A stretch of 64,000 bases of DNA, from NCBI GenBank assembly GCA_024195265.1, contig JAJLRJ010000013.1, positions 17,864,021-17,928,020 of the forward strand, in the 5' to 3' direction. Origin of the DNA: Dendrophyllia cribrosa. Its lineage: Eukaryota > Cnidaria > Anthozoa > Scleractinia > Dendrophylliidae. The translations under genes were made by a program, and so were the position numbers. The notes below the pieces were generated by a model. The model did not search any database and was not told the origin of the DNA. It was given only the letters and a program-made list of their open reading frames with translations. Shown in pieces: positions 34,571-43,765 of this stretch (its first letter is position 1; the number at the start of each line of letters is the position of its first letter).

Positions 34571-35590
34571 ATGAGTTTACTTAAATGGAAAGAACTTGCA
34601 AAGAGTAAATCTCTATTAGGTAATAAGATTAATCTTGTACATGATGCAATCACAAAACATAATCTTAGTCATAAGATAAGTCAAGAGTCATTGGCTAAGG
34701 TATTCAAACCTGTGACTAGTAAATTAGATGATGTTATCGACAGTAATGTAGATTTAAGGGTACCCATAAGAAAGAAAAGAGCACCTAAAAAAGCTGATCA
34801 AGGTATTGATTATATGCCTGAAGTTGACCCTTTCGAAGACATGCAAGTTGATGATTTATTTGGCGATTATGTTCCACCACAACAAGAAAAACAACTGGTG
34901 CCAAAACCACCAACATATGAAGAATCTTTACAAGATCTTCTGGAAGGGAAGAAGGAGATTTATGTTGATCCTCAGTACTTTGGTGATGAACCAGATGAAT
35001 TACCACCAGAATATGAAGAAGAAGAGATGGACTATGGATTAGATGATGAAGATATAAGTAATGAGATTTTGAATGATATTGGTATTACGGATTATGAAAA
35101 TGTGGAAATGAGGTTAAATCAACCAGAAATGACACATAAAAAGACTAAGGCCTATCTTAATAAGATTATAAATGATGCAAAATCAAAAAGGAGTCAATTA
35201 AGTGGTTATAAGTCACATGTTACAAAACAGTTCAAAAGTGGGGCTATATCAGAAGCTGAGAGACAAATGCGAAACAAAAGAATAGACAATGCAAGAGTTA
35301 CTTTAAATGAATACATAAAACATTATAATACTAAATTGGAAACAATAAAAGGTTCTGGAATCCAGAGTCGGGGAAAAAAACAGAGAGGTGGAAATATTAT
35401 GTTTTTTAATGATGTAAAGCAGCTTTTAAAAAAATTGGAATTGATTATTGGTGAAAGATTGGCAGGGAATACCAGCATTGAGATGCGAAATATGGGAGTA
35501 ACTATATTGGACACATTATTGAAAATATCGAAAATCAATAGATCGCAGTATAATAAATTGTATGGTCAATATTTTAAAAATATAATGTAA
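34571..35590 (+). CDS. Core-like/minor virion protein with protease site (E1)
   Basis: 339 residues, acidic and proline-rich in the middle (PPTYEESL, PDELPPEYEEEEMD), then a coiled-coil-like basic region. The C-terminal domain (LLKKLELIIGERLAGNTSIE) clearly matches the end of the E2 protein at 52275-53450. PPTYEE resembles a PPxY late-domain motif. A candidate adenain cleavage site IKGS|G lies at about residue 268. First gene of the rightward structural operon, starting behind ataatataataaaa. Probably an internal capsid or core protein; no named family recognised. Confidence 0.65.
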   Translation: MSLLKWKELAKSKSLLGNKINLVHDAITKHNLSHKISQESLAKVFKPVTSKLDDVIDSNVDLRVPIRKKRAPKKADQGIDYMPEVDPFEDMQVDDLFGDYVPPQQEKQLVPKPPTYEESLQDLLEGKKEIYVDPQYFGDEPDELPPEYEEEEMDYGLDDEDISNEILNDIGITDYENVEMRLNQPEMTHKKTKAYLNKIINDAKSKRSQLSGYKSHVTKQFKSGAISEAERQMRNKRIDNARVTLNEYIKHYNTKLETIKGSGIQSRGKKQRGGNIMFFNDVKQLLKKLELIIGERLAGNTSIEMRNMGVTILDTLLKISKINRSQYNKLYGQYFKNIM

Positions 35591-35601
35591 CTTTATTATA
35601 T

Positions 35602-36348
35602 ATGGAACGAGAGATAGTATTATCCTCCTATAGTGTGAAGTCCCAATTAAATAATAAACCTGAAGATTTCACAACAAAATTTACTAGACAAATGATATTG
35701 GATAGTAATTCTCAATATGTTATCGGTCTTAACAGAATTATCAATATGAGTTTCACATGGTTCAATGTTAACGCAGGATACAACAATCAATTAATAAAAT
35801 ATAGCTCTAATAATGGTACAACTTATCACAACATACAATTTCCATCAGGAGTATGGAATTATACTGATTTCGATGAATATATAAAAGATATAACAAAGAA
35901 CGGTGATGAATATCCAATCACTCTTGAATTTGATCAGACAACATTTAGGGTTACGATTACATTGGCTCAGAATTATCAGCTTGATTTAACGCATTCCAAT
36001 TTTAATGATCTAATCGGGTTTGATAAGACAGTATTGACAAGTGGAACAAATATTGGTCCTAGAGTACCAAATCTAAGTCAAGACACCGATATTTTGAATA
36101 TCCATTGTGACCTAATTAATGATTCACTTGTCGACGGTCAAGATACAGACATCATTTATAGCTTCTCTACCAGTGTACTCCAACCTAGTTACAGCTTCAC
36201 TTTAGAACCTAAACGGGTTACATATAACCCAGTTAATAAAAATACTATCAGTAGTATCCGAATATACATCACAGATGGAAAAAGAAGATTAGTTAACTTG
36301 AATGGCGCAGATACAGCTTTCTCACTGATTCTGAAAAGTATAGAATAA
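35602..36348 (+). CDS. Penton/minor capsid protein (E1)
   Basis: 248 residues. Beta-rich, with features of the single jelly-roll penton of Polinton/adintovirus elements: an N-terminal SSYSVKSQLNNKPEDF segment, NLNGADTAFSLIL at the C-terminus, and the central FNDLIGFDK. It starts 11 bp after the upstream stop, with ttattatat before the ATG. The E2 homologue (51555-52272) aligns throughout but is frameshifted near its N-terminus. It would occupy the capsid vertices. Confidence 0.8.
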   Translation: MEREIVLSSYSVKSQLNNKPEDFTTKFTRQMILDSNSQYVIGLNRIINMSFTWFNVNAGYNNQLIKYSSNNGTTYHNIQFPSGVWNYTDFDEYIKDITKNGDEYPITLEFDQTTFRVTITLAQNYQLDLTHSNFNDLIGFDKTVLTSGTNIGPRVPNLSQDTDILNIHCDLINDSLVDGQDTDIIYSFSTSVLQPSYSFTLEPKRVTYNPVNKNTISSIRIYITDGKRRLVNLNGADTAFSLILKSIE

Positions 36349-36365
36349 TATAACATAATAGTATA

Positions 36366-36785
36366 ATGAAACCGTATGAATTCAAAAGATTTTACCATCC
36401 AAAACTTGGTAAATTTGTATACAGACACAAAGGATCGGGAATTATCGTTGATAATATTTTCAAACCGTTGAAGAGTGTTGCATCATCTGTTTTCAAGAAA
36501 TTTGCTAAGCCAATAGCAAAGAAGGCGTTAGAATCGGGGATATCCCATGCAGGTGAGCGACTGGGTAAGGCGGTATCTCAAAAATCTGGTGATTTGATAA
36601 TGAAAAGATTGACAAATTTGAGAAAAGGAGCTACAAGACAAACAGCAATTGTTCCATCCTCACCCATTAAACAGCTGCAGCAACATTATCAGCCAAAACT
36701 AGATCAAGAAAGTACTGATATGATACTGAATAGACTCATTTCTGGAGATGGTTTGAGGAGAAGACGTAGAGTTAGATTTGTATAG
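36366..36785 (+). CDS. Amphipathic minor virion protein (pVI/pX-like) (E1)
   Basis: 139 residues. GSGIIVDNIFKPLKSVASSV then KKFAKPIAKKALESG forms an amphipathic helix similar to the E2 protein at 51124-51522. The C-terminus has a possible adenain site (ISGD|G) directly before a basic tail LRRRRRVRF. Such architecture is shared with membrane-lytic or DNA-condensing adenovirus-like core proteins; the exact role is inferred. Preceded by ataacataatagtata and lies between penton and MCP in both elements. Confidence 0.65.
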   Translation: MKPYEFKRFYHPKLGKFVYRHKGSGIIVDNIFKPLKSVASSVFKKFAKPIAKKALESGISHAGERLGKAVSQKSGDLIMKRLTNLRKGATRQTAIVPSSPIKQLQQHYQPKLDQESTDMILNRLISGDGLRRRRRVRFV

Positions 36786-36835
36786 AATCAATGAATATAT
36801 TTTTTAATTGTTAAAATTATATAACATAATAATAT

Positions 36836-38122
36836 ATGTCTTTTAGAACAGATAATTTTCTACAAAGAAATGAGTTGGTGCGATTCCAACTCGATGATGT
36901 AATCAGGTCTCCAGCTAACGGTCAACACCAAACGAAAAATGGTTATAAATTTACAATTAATGATCGATCGAGTTTCTACGATTGGTACAATGCCTATATT
37001 GAAGTCCAATTCCAACTACAGAAATTAGCAGACGGAGCAGGATATGCTGCTGCTGATCGAATAACGGTAATTAATGGAGGGCATTCCTTAATTGACCACA
37101 TAATGATTAAATCTGCAGGAAAAATAGTTTATGACACTGACAATCTCCATAAAGTCACTTTTGTTAAAACCTGCTAGAGTATTCTGATGATTACAGTAGA
37201 TCAGTTGCTAAAAACAGTTTCTGGTATTTGGACACGAATGCTACAACAGCTGCGAATAACACAGGATTTGAAGCTCGCAGGTTGCAAACTCAAGCTCTGC
37301 GCGATAATGGTACAGGTGGTCCTAAAAACATTAATATGATCATACCATTGAACAGGTTCTCATTTTTTTGAAGAACTTGAAGATAAGATGCTTGTACCAA
37401 TGCAAATACAATTTAACATTGAGCTACAAAACGATGGTGAACTCATTCACATGGCTAATGGAACTGATGCTGGAAGAATTGTTGTTAACAGGTTTTTGCT
37501 CTGGGTGCCAAAACTAACTCCAAAGGATTCATTGTATGACAATTTCGTTAGTTCATTTCTTAAAGAAACTCAGTGGAAATATTTAAGGGAAATGTACGAA
37601 GCATCAGCTCCTACACAATCATCAGGATTTTTCCAGATTTCAAGCAGTATTGACAATGTCAAACACATTTTTGTTTACTTGAAAAGAACAAACCCGCCTA
37701 ATGATGCAGTTGAAGAAGACAGTCCTTATCTAATGGACACTTTTAAACTTAATGCTGCTGATAATAACTCTTCCCTTTTAAACTGTAGACTAGAATATGG
37801 AAATGGAGTATTTTATCCAGAAACAGAGTATGATACAGAATCAAAAGTGAGAATCTATAACGATTTGATGTCATATGCTATGCGGAAAAATGACTATAAC
37901 AGCGGAACTCAGCTGAACTTAGCAAACTATAGTTCTTTGTTTGGGTTGATTTATTTCAATCTTACATATCAAACTGAAAAAATAACAAGAGATCCGAAAC
38001 AGCTAATCTTCAGGTATAGACTAAGCCAGAATGCAGCTGCAAACTTCAATGTTCATGCTGTAGTCCTATATGAAGAATCTGTTGTCATTGACAAGGTGGG
38101 TAATGAATTGGTTATAGTGTAA
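36836..38122 (+). pseudogene. Hexon-type major capsid protein, two frameshifts (E1)
   Basis: The double jelly-roll MCP is recognised by alignment with the intact 441-aa copy in E2 (N-terminal SPANGQHQTKNGYKF, DWYNAYIEV, VINGGHSLID; C-terminal HAVVLYEESVVIDKVG). Reading stops at 37177 after what looks like a one-base loss in an A run near 37163. The middle part is open in another frame to about 37373, where a seven-T run shifts the frame again, and the last 244 codons are then open. Neither break resembles a programmed site, and the E2 gene is uninterrupted. Decay or homopolymer sequencing errors are the explanations. Confidence 0.85.
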
Positions 38123-38224
38123 AATTGTATAATAAGTAATGTATTACTAATAAAAATAAATATCCTTATTTCATATATGTTTTATAACTGGAAAAAATTA
38201 TATAACATATATTATATACAGCAA

Positions 38225-39044
38225 ATGACTCAGCTTTTTGAAATCAAAGTAAATTTGTCTGACAATCAAAAGAAGAATCTTAGCAATGCTTTCAAAAAAA
38301 GGGAAACTATTGTTCTCAGACTATCAAATGAATCTCTGAACGGAAATGATATTCTATATGTACCAGCAATGGTAAAGAAGAGATTGGAGAAGAATCGTAT
38401 GATGAATAAGGGTATGGATATCAAACTTGTTAAAAGTAATATCAGAAAACAGGTTGGAGGTAGTCTACTAACTTCTATCTTAAGTATTGGAAAGACACTA
38501 GCACCAACTATAGGTAAAACCCTTGGGCTATCAGCTCTTGCTGGATTGGCTTCAGAAGGTGCTTCTCAGATTGTGAAAATCAATATCTGGCAAAGGCGTA
38601 CAGTCGGGTGGTTTTCTCGTACCACAAGACAAAATTAATAAGCTGATAGAATATAAGCATCTTTTATCGACGAAACAAAAACAGGATATATTGAATGCCC
38701 TTCAATCAGGTTCAGGTGTTCATGTAAAACCAACAAAAACACAATCAGGTGGATTTTTAGGCACTCTGTTGGCAAGCATTGGTGTTCCACTCCTTCTAAA
38801 TGCTTTGACTGGTAAAACTGGTAGTGGGGCTCCACGAATGGGAATTAGTAAGAAAAAAGGGGGTAAGGGAGCTCCGAGAATTGGTGCATACAGACAACCA
38901 CCTCCATTTATAGGTACATGGGATAATCCAATTGGTATGGGGATTAAAAAAAAAACTACCAAAAAAAACAAGTCGGGAGAAGGCATACTATTAGGGAAAA
39001 ACAGCCCATTCAATGGCATACCACTACTAGGGGCAATACTGTAA
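38225..39044 (+). pseudogene. Minor virion protein X, one internal frameshift (E1)
   Basis: The N-terminal half (LSDNQKKNLSNAFKKRETIV; MNKGMDIKLVKSNIRKQVGG) and C-terminal half (SGGFLGTLLASIGVPLLLNA; GKNSPFNGIPLLGAIL) both match E2: the first at 49098-49724, the last 15-20 residues at the relocated fragment near 54930-54990. A frame change near 38590 splits it. The GG-rich hydrophobic segments suggest an internal, possibly membrane-active virion component processed by the protease. Near its end an A AAA AAC heptamer (38963-38969) lies in register, and the -1 frame from there runs into the protease without a stop. ATG 38225 is preferred over 38177 because the TATATTATATA box lies just upstream. 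Confidence 0.75.
38963..38969 (+). promoter_or_regulatory. Candidate -1 ribosomal frameshift site, X to protease (E1)
   Basis: AAAAAAC read as A AAA AAC in the X frame (codons aaa aaa aac aag). The -1 frame is open from here past the X stop (39042-39044) into the protease, which has no AUG before its conserved N-terminal LSN-D-I/L motif in this copy. Confidence 0.55.
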
Positions 39045-39522
39045 AACCAAAATTCCATAAAGATATCCCGTTAAGTAATCATGATCTAATAAAATGGTGT
39101 AGATATTTGAACATCCCAATCAAAGATGTTCTATCGAGGGATGAGAAAGTTCCACATAAGCATAAACAGGCGTTATTCATATACAATCTTGAACCCTCAT
39201 ATATGAGTGGAAGCTCATATGGGTGGCCACATATGCCACATATGCCACATATGTCAAAGACAACGTGATAAATTATTTTGATAGTTTCGGTATGCCTCCA
39301 TTTCAAGAGATCGTAAATCATACAAAAAGAAAGAATTTGATTCTGTTACATCAAAACAATCAAATCCAAAATATAAAAACGTCAACATGTGGTTACTTCT
39401 GTTTATACTTTCTGAATGAAATGAATAAAGGGAATTCATATTACAATCTATTGGAAGTGTTCGACATATATGACACAATGAAGAATGAGAGATTCCTCGA
39501 ACATTATTTCAAAAATATCTAA
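39045..39522 (+). pseudogene. Adenain-type cysteine protease, broken (E1)
   Basis: The N-terminal part (DIPLSNHDLIKW, then YLNIPIKDVLSRD) is in the -1 frame of X. The C-terminal part has YFDSFG (catalytic Asp region) and STCGYFCLYF (catalytic Cys) in a different frame. The break falls at a triplicated 9-bp unit (cacatatgc-type, about 39224-39252), exactly where the E2 homologue has its catalytic His (SHWVAL). The family matures adenovirus-like capsids by cutting after (M/I/L)xGG or (M/I/L)xGx-G sites, which several neighbouring proteins contain. This copy should be inactive unless the repeat is an assembly or read error. Confidence 0.8.
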
Positions 39523-39534
39523 CTTATATATATA

Positions 39535-39696
39535 ATGGTTAAATCATATTGTGTAAAACAGAAGAAGCAAACAAAATCGGTACCTGGTACTGAAAAACGT
39601 GTTAAAACAAAAAATAATCGTCTTATGCTAAAATCTCAATGTAGCGAATGTGGGGCTACTAAAACACGTTTTGTATCCAATAAAGATTTAAAATAA
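39535..39696 (+). CDS. Small zinc-ribbon protein (E1)
   Basis: 53 residues: SYCVKQKKQT at the N-terminus and CSECGATKTRFV near the end. This fits a family of tiny zinc-ribbon proteins (DUF5679-like pattern) common in large DNA viruses and Polintons, although the first CxxC is reduced to one cysteine here. TATATATATA lies directly before the ATG. In E2 the equivalent protein is fused to the tail of protein X. Confidence 0.65.
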   Translation: MVKSYCVKQKKQTKSVPGTEKRVKTKNNRLMLKSQCSECGATKTRFVSNKDLK

Positions 39697-39710
39697 ATAG
39701 CCAGTCAGAG

Positions 39711-40328
39711 ATGGCTGGCGGATTTTTAGATATAGAAGGTAGTCACAGTCTTGGTGAAATAGCAGCTAAAAGCGCTTTAAAAGGTTTGTATAATTTAGGT
39801 AGAATCGGAGCATCAAAGGCAATTAAATCTGATTTTGCAAAACGAAAGATTAAAGGTACTGTAAACAAATACCTTGATCAAGCTCTTAACAGTTTCACAT
39901 CGGATTTATCGAAAAAACTAGACCCTATTCATGGTGGTGCTGTTGATATTCATAAGGCTATCGGTAAATTACCAAAACCCAAAGGCGGTTGGACATTACC
40001 CGGTCATAAATATACTGGGCCTTATAATGATTTAGAGAGTCAAGTGAAATATGACCCAACAACTGGCCAAATATTAGAAATATATGACCAACCTACAGGA
40101 AGAACGGATGCCATTGCCATGCAGCACGATGTTGATTATAGTGTTTGTAAAGACGACAGAAAGTGCAAGAATAGAGCAGACAGAAAAATGGTCAAAGCTT
40201 TAGATGAAGTACCATATGATGAGAGACAATGGGGTCATTGGTTGGCTAGAAACACGATTGATATAAAACAGAAATTAGGCCTTGGTGTTAAACAAAAAAG
40301 GAAGCCAAAAAACGGAAAGCGGCGTTGA
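39711..40328 (+). CDS. Virion phospholipase A2-domain protein (E1)
   Basis: 205 residues. An N-terminal region begins MAGGF, then HGGAVDIHK, WTLPGHKYTGP (calcium-loop region) and AIAMQHDVDYSVC, the His-Asp catalytic motif of parvovirus-type secreted PLA2 domains. Parvoviruses use such a domain to breach endosomal membranes. The loop reads GPYN instead of the usual GPGN found in E2, so calcium binding may be impaired. MAGG|F and IHGG|A resemble adenain sites. The reading frame ends in KPKNGKRR with an in-register A AAA AAC heptamer, and the integrase continues in the -1 frame. Confidence 0.8.
   Translation: MAGGFLDIEGSHSLGEIAAKSALKGLYNLGRIGASKAIKSDFAKRKIKGTVNKYLDQALNSFTSDLSKKLDPIHGGAVDIHKAIGKLPKPKGGWTLPGHKYTGPYNDLESQVKYDPTTGQILEIYDQPTGRTDAIAMQHDVDYSVCKDDRKCKNRADRKMVKALDEVPYDERQWGHWLARNTIDIKQKLGLGVKQKRKPKNGKRR
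40307..40313 (+). promoter_or_regulatory. Candidate -1 ribosomal frameshift site, PLA2 to integrase (E1)
   Basis: A AAA AAC in the PLA2 register (cca aaa aac gga), five codons before the PLA2 stop. The -1 frame is open into integrase. Ten bases downstream gttgag (40324-40329) can pair with ctcaac (40344-40349), a possible stimulatory hairpin. The same heptamer in the same relation occurs in E2. Confidence 0.7.
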
Positions 40329-41271
40329 GTAAAAATGATTGGGCTCAACAATTAGCCGATGAATTACATAAGCCAATCAAACGAAAATTTAAAACAAGAA
40401 GAGTTATTGTTAATGGAATAGATGATATTTGGAGCGCTGACCTTGTAGAAATGCAGAAGTTTTCAAAATGGAATAAAGGATATAGATATTTGTTAAACAT
40501 CATTGATGTGTTTTCAAAATTTGCTTGGAGCATTCCCATTAAAAATAAAACCGGTAATACAATTACTGAATCATTTGATGATGTTATTAAAAAAATAAAA
40601 GAAAACCGAAATATTTATGGGTAGATCAAGGATCTGAATTCTATAATAAAACTTTCAAAGACTGGCTAAAGAAAAATAATATTGAGATGTATTCTACTTT
40701 CAATGAAGGTAAAGCTGTTGTTATTGAGAGATTTAACAGAACATTAAAATCTAAAATGTGGAAACAATTTACAGCTCAAAATACAACACAATATTTAGAC
40801 ATGTTACCAAAACTATTAAATGAATACAACAGTACAAAGCATTCAAGCATCAAAATGAAACCGGCAGAAGTAAATAAAAAGAACGAGGGAAGTGTATATC
40901 TCACTTTATATGGTGATATGGAACCATCATCATCAAAAGTAAAATTCAAAGTTGGTGATAAGGTTAGAATTTCAAAGTATAAAAGAAAGGTATTTGATAA
41001 AGGATATACAAGTAATTGGACTGAAGAGGTATTCACAGTTGATAAAATCCAATACACAAACCCTATTACATATAAGTTAAAGGATCTTAATAATGAATCA
41101 ATAGAAGGGTCATTTTATGAACCTGAATTACAATTAGCAAAACAGGATGTATTCAGAATTGGCAAAGTCATTAGGAGGGATTACAAGAAAAAACAAGCTT
41201 TGGTATCATGGTCTGGTTATCCAAAAGAATTTAATTCATGGATACCGTTAAAAGATGTCAAAAATATATAA
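40314..41271 (+). pseudogene. Retroviral-type integrase with chromodomain, one frameshift (E1)
   Basis: DDE residues: Asp in IWSADLVEM, Asp in VDQGSEF, Glu in VIERFNRTL. A C-terminal chromodomain (ALVSWSGYPKEFNSWIPL) follows. It inserts the linear element DNA, giving 6-bp duplications. The reading frame changes near 40600 in an A-rich stretch, separating the first Asp from the rest. No AUG exists before the first catalytic Asp (first in-frame ATG 40451), so normal expression would need a frameshift from PLA2 or a non-AUG start. No N-terminal HHCC finger was seen. Confidence 0.85.
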
Positions 41272-41284
41272 TGTTATATATATC

Positions 41285-41592
41285 ATGAGTGGTATTGAGA
41301 AATATATCAAAAAAAAAATTTTCAAATTCAGGAATGTGAAGATGAAATAGACAATCTTCATGATAAAATATATGATAATGAGCGTAGATTGGATCTGTTA
41401 CAATATAAAAAGAAATTATTGAAACTTTATCATAAAAAAATACATGAAATGGATGAAGATATAACATTGAAACAGTTATTGAATATTATCTGCAATGAGA
41501 TAGAAAACAATAAATACGATGAGGAATGTAATGTGTTGAAACAAACAAAAGTTGATAATATAGCTGAATTGAAAACTGAAATGAATATCTGA
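41285..41592 (+). pseudogene. Small coiled-coil protein, frameshift in an A run (E1)
   Basis: An ATG at 41285 after atatatatc opens a frame that shifts at the long A run (about 41310-41319) into a frame ending at 41592. The second part is a heptad-like Lys/Leu/Glu helix (LLQYKKKLLKLYHKKIHEMD). Function unknown. The homopolymer makes sequencing error a good alternative to real decay. Confidence 0.5.
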
Positions 41593-41683
41593 ATATAGTT
41601 TAAAAGATTCATAACTGGATCATTTGAATTCTCAACCATATTTAAACGCATATAAAGATAAAATAATATATAGTAATAATATA

Positions 41684-41932
41684 ATGGAAAAAGAAGTAAT
41701 AATAAAAAGAGGTAGGGGGCGACCGCCTATATACCAAACCCAAGAAGCCAAAAAAGAAGCTATTAAAAGATCCAAAACTCGTTATATGTTAAATAAAGAG
41801 TGGTATTGCCGTGCATGTAATAACAATATCAACTACTCACTTGCTGGAAAATTCTGTCATTTGAAAACTAATAAACATATGGATAATATTAATAGGCAGA
41901 TCCGTGAATTCGTTCATTTAAACACACAATAA
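41684..41932 (+). CDS. AT-hook plus C2H2 zinc-finger protein (E1)
   Basis: 82 residues: AT-hook RGRGRPP at residues 9-15, then WYCRACN...FCHLKTNKHM, a C2H2-like finger. Paralogous to the next gene (42040-42252), so a local duplication. Both lie upstream of PolB behind matching promoter blocks (aaacgca...aatatatagtaa). Likely a small early DNA-binding regulator (inference). Confidence 0.7.
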   Translation: MEKEVIIKRGRGRPPIYQTQEAKKEAIKRSKTRYMLNKEWYCRACNNNINYSLAGKFCHLKTNKHMDNINRQIREFVHLNTQ

Positions 41933-42039
41933 AAACTAAGAAATATATAGTTTAATGGATCCATTATTGGATCACTTAAATTCTTGATAAAGGTTAAACG
42001 CACTAAAAGGACTTAAAAAAATAATCATAATATATAGTA

Positions 42040-42252
42040 ATGGTGAAACAATCAAGGGGAAGACCTAAAAAATATATGACCGATGAAGAAAAACGTATTA
42101 TGGGACGTCTTTATTGTAAGAAGTTTAATGACAACCCAGATAATAAATATCATTGCATTGAATGTAATAAATATTTTCATCCTGCAAGTAAACATAAACA
42201 CAATAAAACTATGGTGCATAAATCGAATGCACAAAAATACAACAACGAATAA
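42040..42252 (+). CDS. Second AT-hook plus C2H2 zinc-finger protein (E1)
   Basis: 70 residues: SRGRPKKYMTDEEK (AT-hook), then YHCIECNKYFHPASKHKHNK (CxxC...H...H). Tandem paralogue of 41684-41932. The upstream block taaacgcactaaaaggactt followed by aaaaaataatcataatatat is shared with PolB. Confidence 0.7.
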   Translation: MVKQSRGRPKKYMTDEEKRIMGRLYCKKFNDNPDNKYHCIECNKYFHPASKHKHNKTMVHKSNAQKYNNE

Positions 42253-42334
42253 CGCAAGGCGATCATAAAAAGATAATCATATTTGACAAATCATATATAA
42301 CTATCTCAAATTATTTCCAAAATGATGCCAAAAA

Positions 42335-42391
42335 TAAACGCACTCTAAAAGGTACTTAAAGAAATATTATATAATTATATATATATAGATA
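42335..42391 (+). promoter_or_regulatory. E1 early-type promoter block before PolB
   Basis: aaacgcactctaaaaggtac then ttaaagaaatattatataat. Related blocks precede 41684 (from about 41645) and 42040 (from about 41994). The ttaaagaaat core also precedes PolB and the right-end genes in E2. Confidence 0.5.
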
Positions 42392-43519
42392 ATGGAAAAA
42401 TCAGACTTGACAAAATTGAGTAAATCTCAACTAATCCAAATGTTATTGCAAATTCAGAATGCTAAACCAGCTCCTGAGATGACAATAGTGGATAACAAAA
42501 AACAACGTAGGAGACCAATTCCTACACCAAGAAAAAGCGTTAAACAGATGGTGAATGAGTATGAAGACCATATTATTTTACCACCAACGGAGTTTAGAGA
42601 TAACTATAAACCAGTGCCAGCACCTAGAACTAAACAGTCAGTTGTAGAAAAACCAGTTCCGACTATAAGAACTAAAATAGAACAAACAGACAAAGCTCTA
42701 AAAGGTTATACTGAATCCTATGAAATCAATATAAAAAATAACAAAGACCCACTGGTGCAGCTGCAGAACACAAGAAAGGCTATTGAATATCATATTATAA
42801 ATACACTAAAATCCATGAAAGGACTAAAATTTGTTGAAACACTCAAGGTAATATTTGCAAAAATATCAAATAGAGAAACAGTGTATAAAACTGCCTATTT
42901 CAACAGTCAAGTTCAAACAATCATAAACGACCTAGAGATTGCTGAATCACTACAAGTGTCAAAGCAAAACATATTAAACAAGATTGCAGTTTGGATTTCA
43001 GAGGGATCTGGTTGGACTGTCCAATCAGTGGAAAATCATTATATTAATGTTGTAAAATATCAACCAATGAGAGGCTCTTCATATATTCAACTACCCCAAG
43101 AACTCAGCAACAGTGCAAAAGGATTGATCAACCTAAAAAATGAGGATAATGAATGCTTTAGGTGGTGTCACATCAGACATCTAAATCATCAAAAGAAAGA
43201 TTCTCAACGAATCAAGAAACTCGATAAGAAATACATCAACAAATTAGATTATTCAGGAATTGAATTCCCAGTCACCACCAAACAGTACAACAAGATTGAA
43301 AAACAAAATAAAATCAATATAAATGTGTTCGGTTATGAAGACAAACAACCATACCCAATTTATGTCTCAAAAGAAAAACATGAAGACCACATGAATCTTC
43401 TTCTGATAACAGAAAATGAAAACAAGCACTATGTCTTAATTAAAGATTTTAACAAATTAATGTACAATCAAACCAAACACAAAGAAAGAAAACATTTCTG
43501 CATGTATTGTCTTCAGTAG
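42392..43519 (+). pseudogene. polB: Protein-primed DNA polymerase B, 5' part, cut by E2 (E1)
   Basis: Residues 1 to about 374 of the E1 polymerase. After a basic, proline-rich N-terminal region (PIPTPRKS, PVPAPRTK) comes the domain shared with E2 PolB (VVKYQPMRGSSYIQLP; INVFGYEDK; HYVLIKDF) up to KERKHFCMYCLQ. The reading frame hits a stop six bases into the E2 terminal repeat. The remainder lies at 60378-63007, 16.9 kb away. The interruption has an exact GTCTTC duplication, so it is an insertion and not a deletion. Confidence 0.9.
43509..43514. repeat. Target-site duplication of inner element E2 (left)
   Basis: GTCTTC, repeated at 60372-60377 directly outside the other terminus. Confidence 0.9.
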
Positions 43520-43745
43520 TGTAATAAGGCCGGTTCTAACACATTTTCGTTAAATTATCAATCATTCACATTAATTTAACGACAAAATGGTCTGTGCACG
43601 CGTTCACACGCGTTCACGCGTTCACGACTCGTGAGTCACAACGAGTGCGCAATCGCTTATTTTTCGTTAAATCACTATAATTTAACGAAAATGTGTCAGA
43701 ACTCACACTTAATGAACATGAAAAAAAAAATGGAATTAAAGAAAT
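43515..43745. repeat. E2 left terminal inverted repeat
   Basis: Pairs with 60133-60371, from AGTAGTGTAATAAGG to ggaattaaagaaat, with few differences. It contains an internal inverted repeat (43533-43558 against 43677-43702, 25 of 26 matching) and acgcgttcac repeats in the loop. Its inner edge carries the early-type motif that leads into PolB. Confidence 0.9.
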
Positions 43746-43765
43746 CTTGAGCATATGTAAATAAG

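Noticed and set aside
34785..35042. Overlapping short frames inside the E1 core-like gene
   Set aside because: Shadow frames of a clear 339-codon gene.
36836..38122. Programmed frameshifting in the E1 MCP
   Set aside because: The two breaks are not -1 shifts at slippery heptamers, and the E2 MCP is one uninterrupted frame.
40325..40624. Integrase starting at its own TTG codon in E1
   Set aside because: TTG is a poor eukaryotic start. The upstream -1 frame is open to a slippery site, as in E2.
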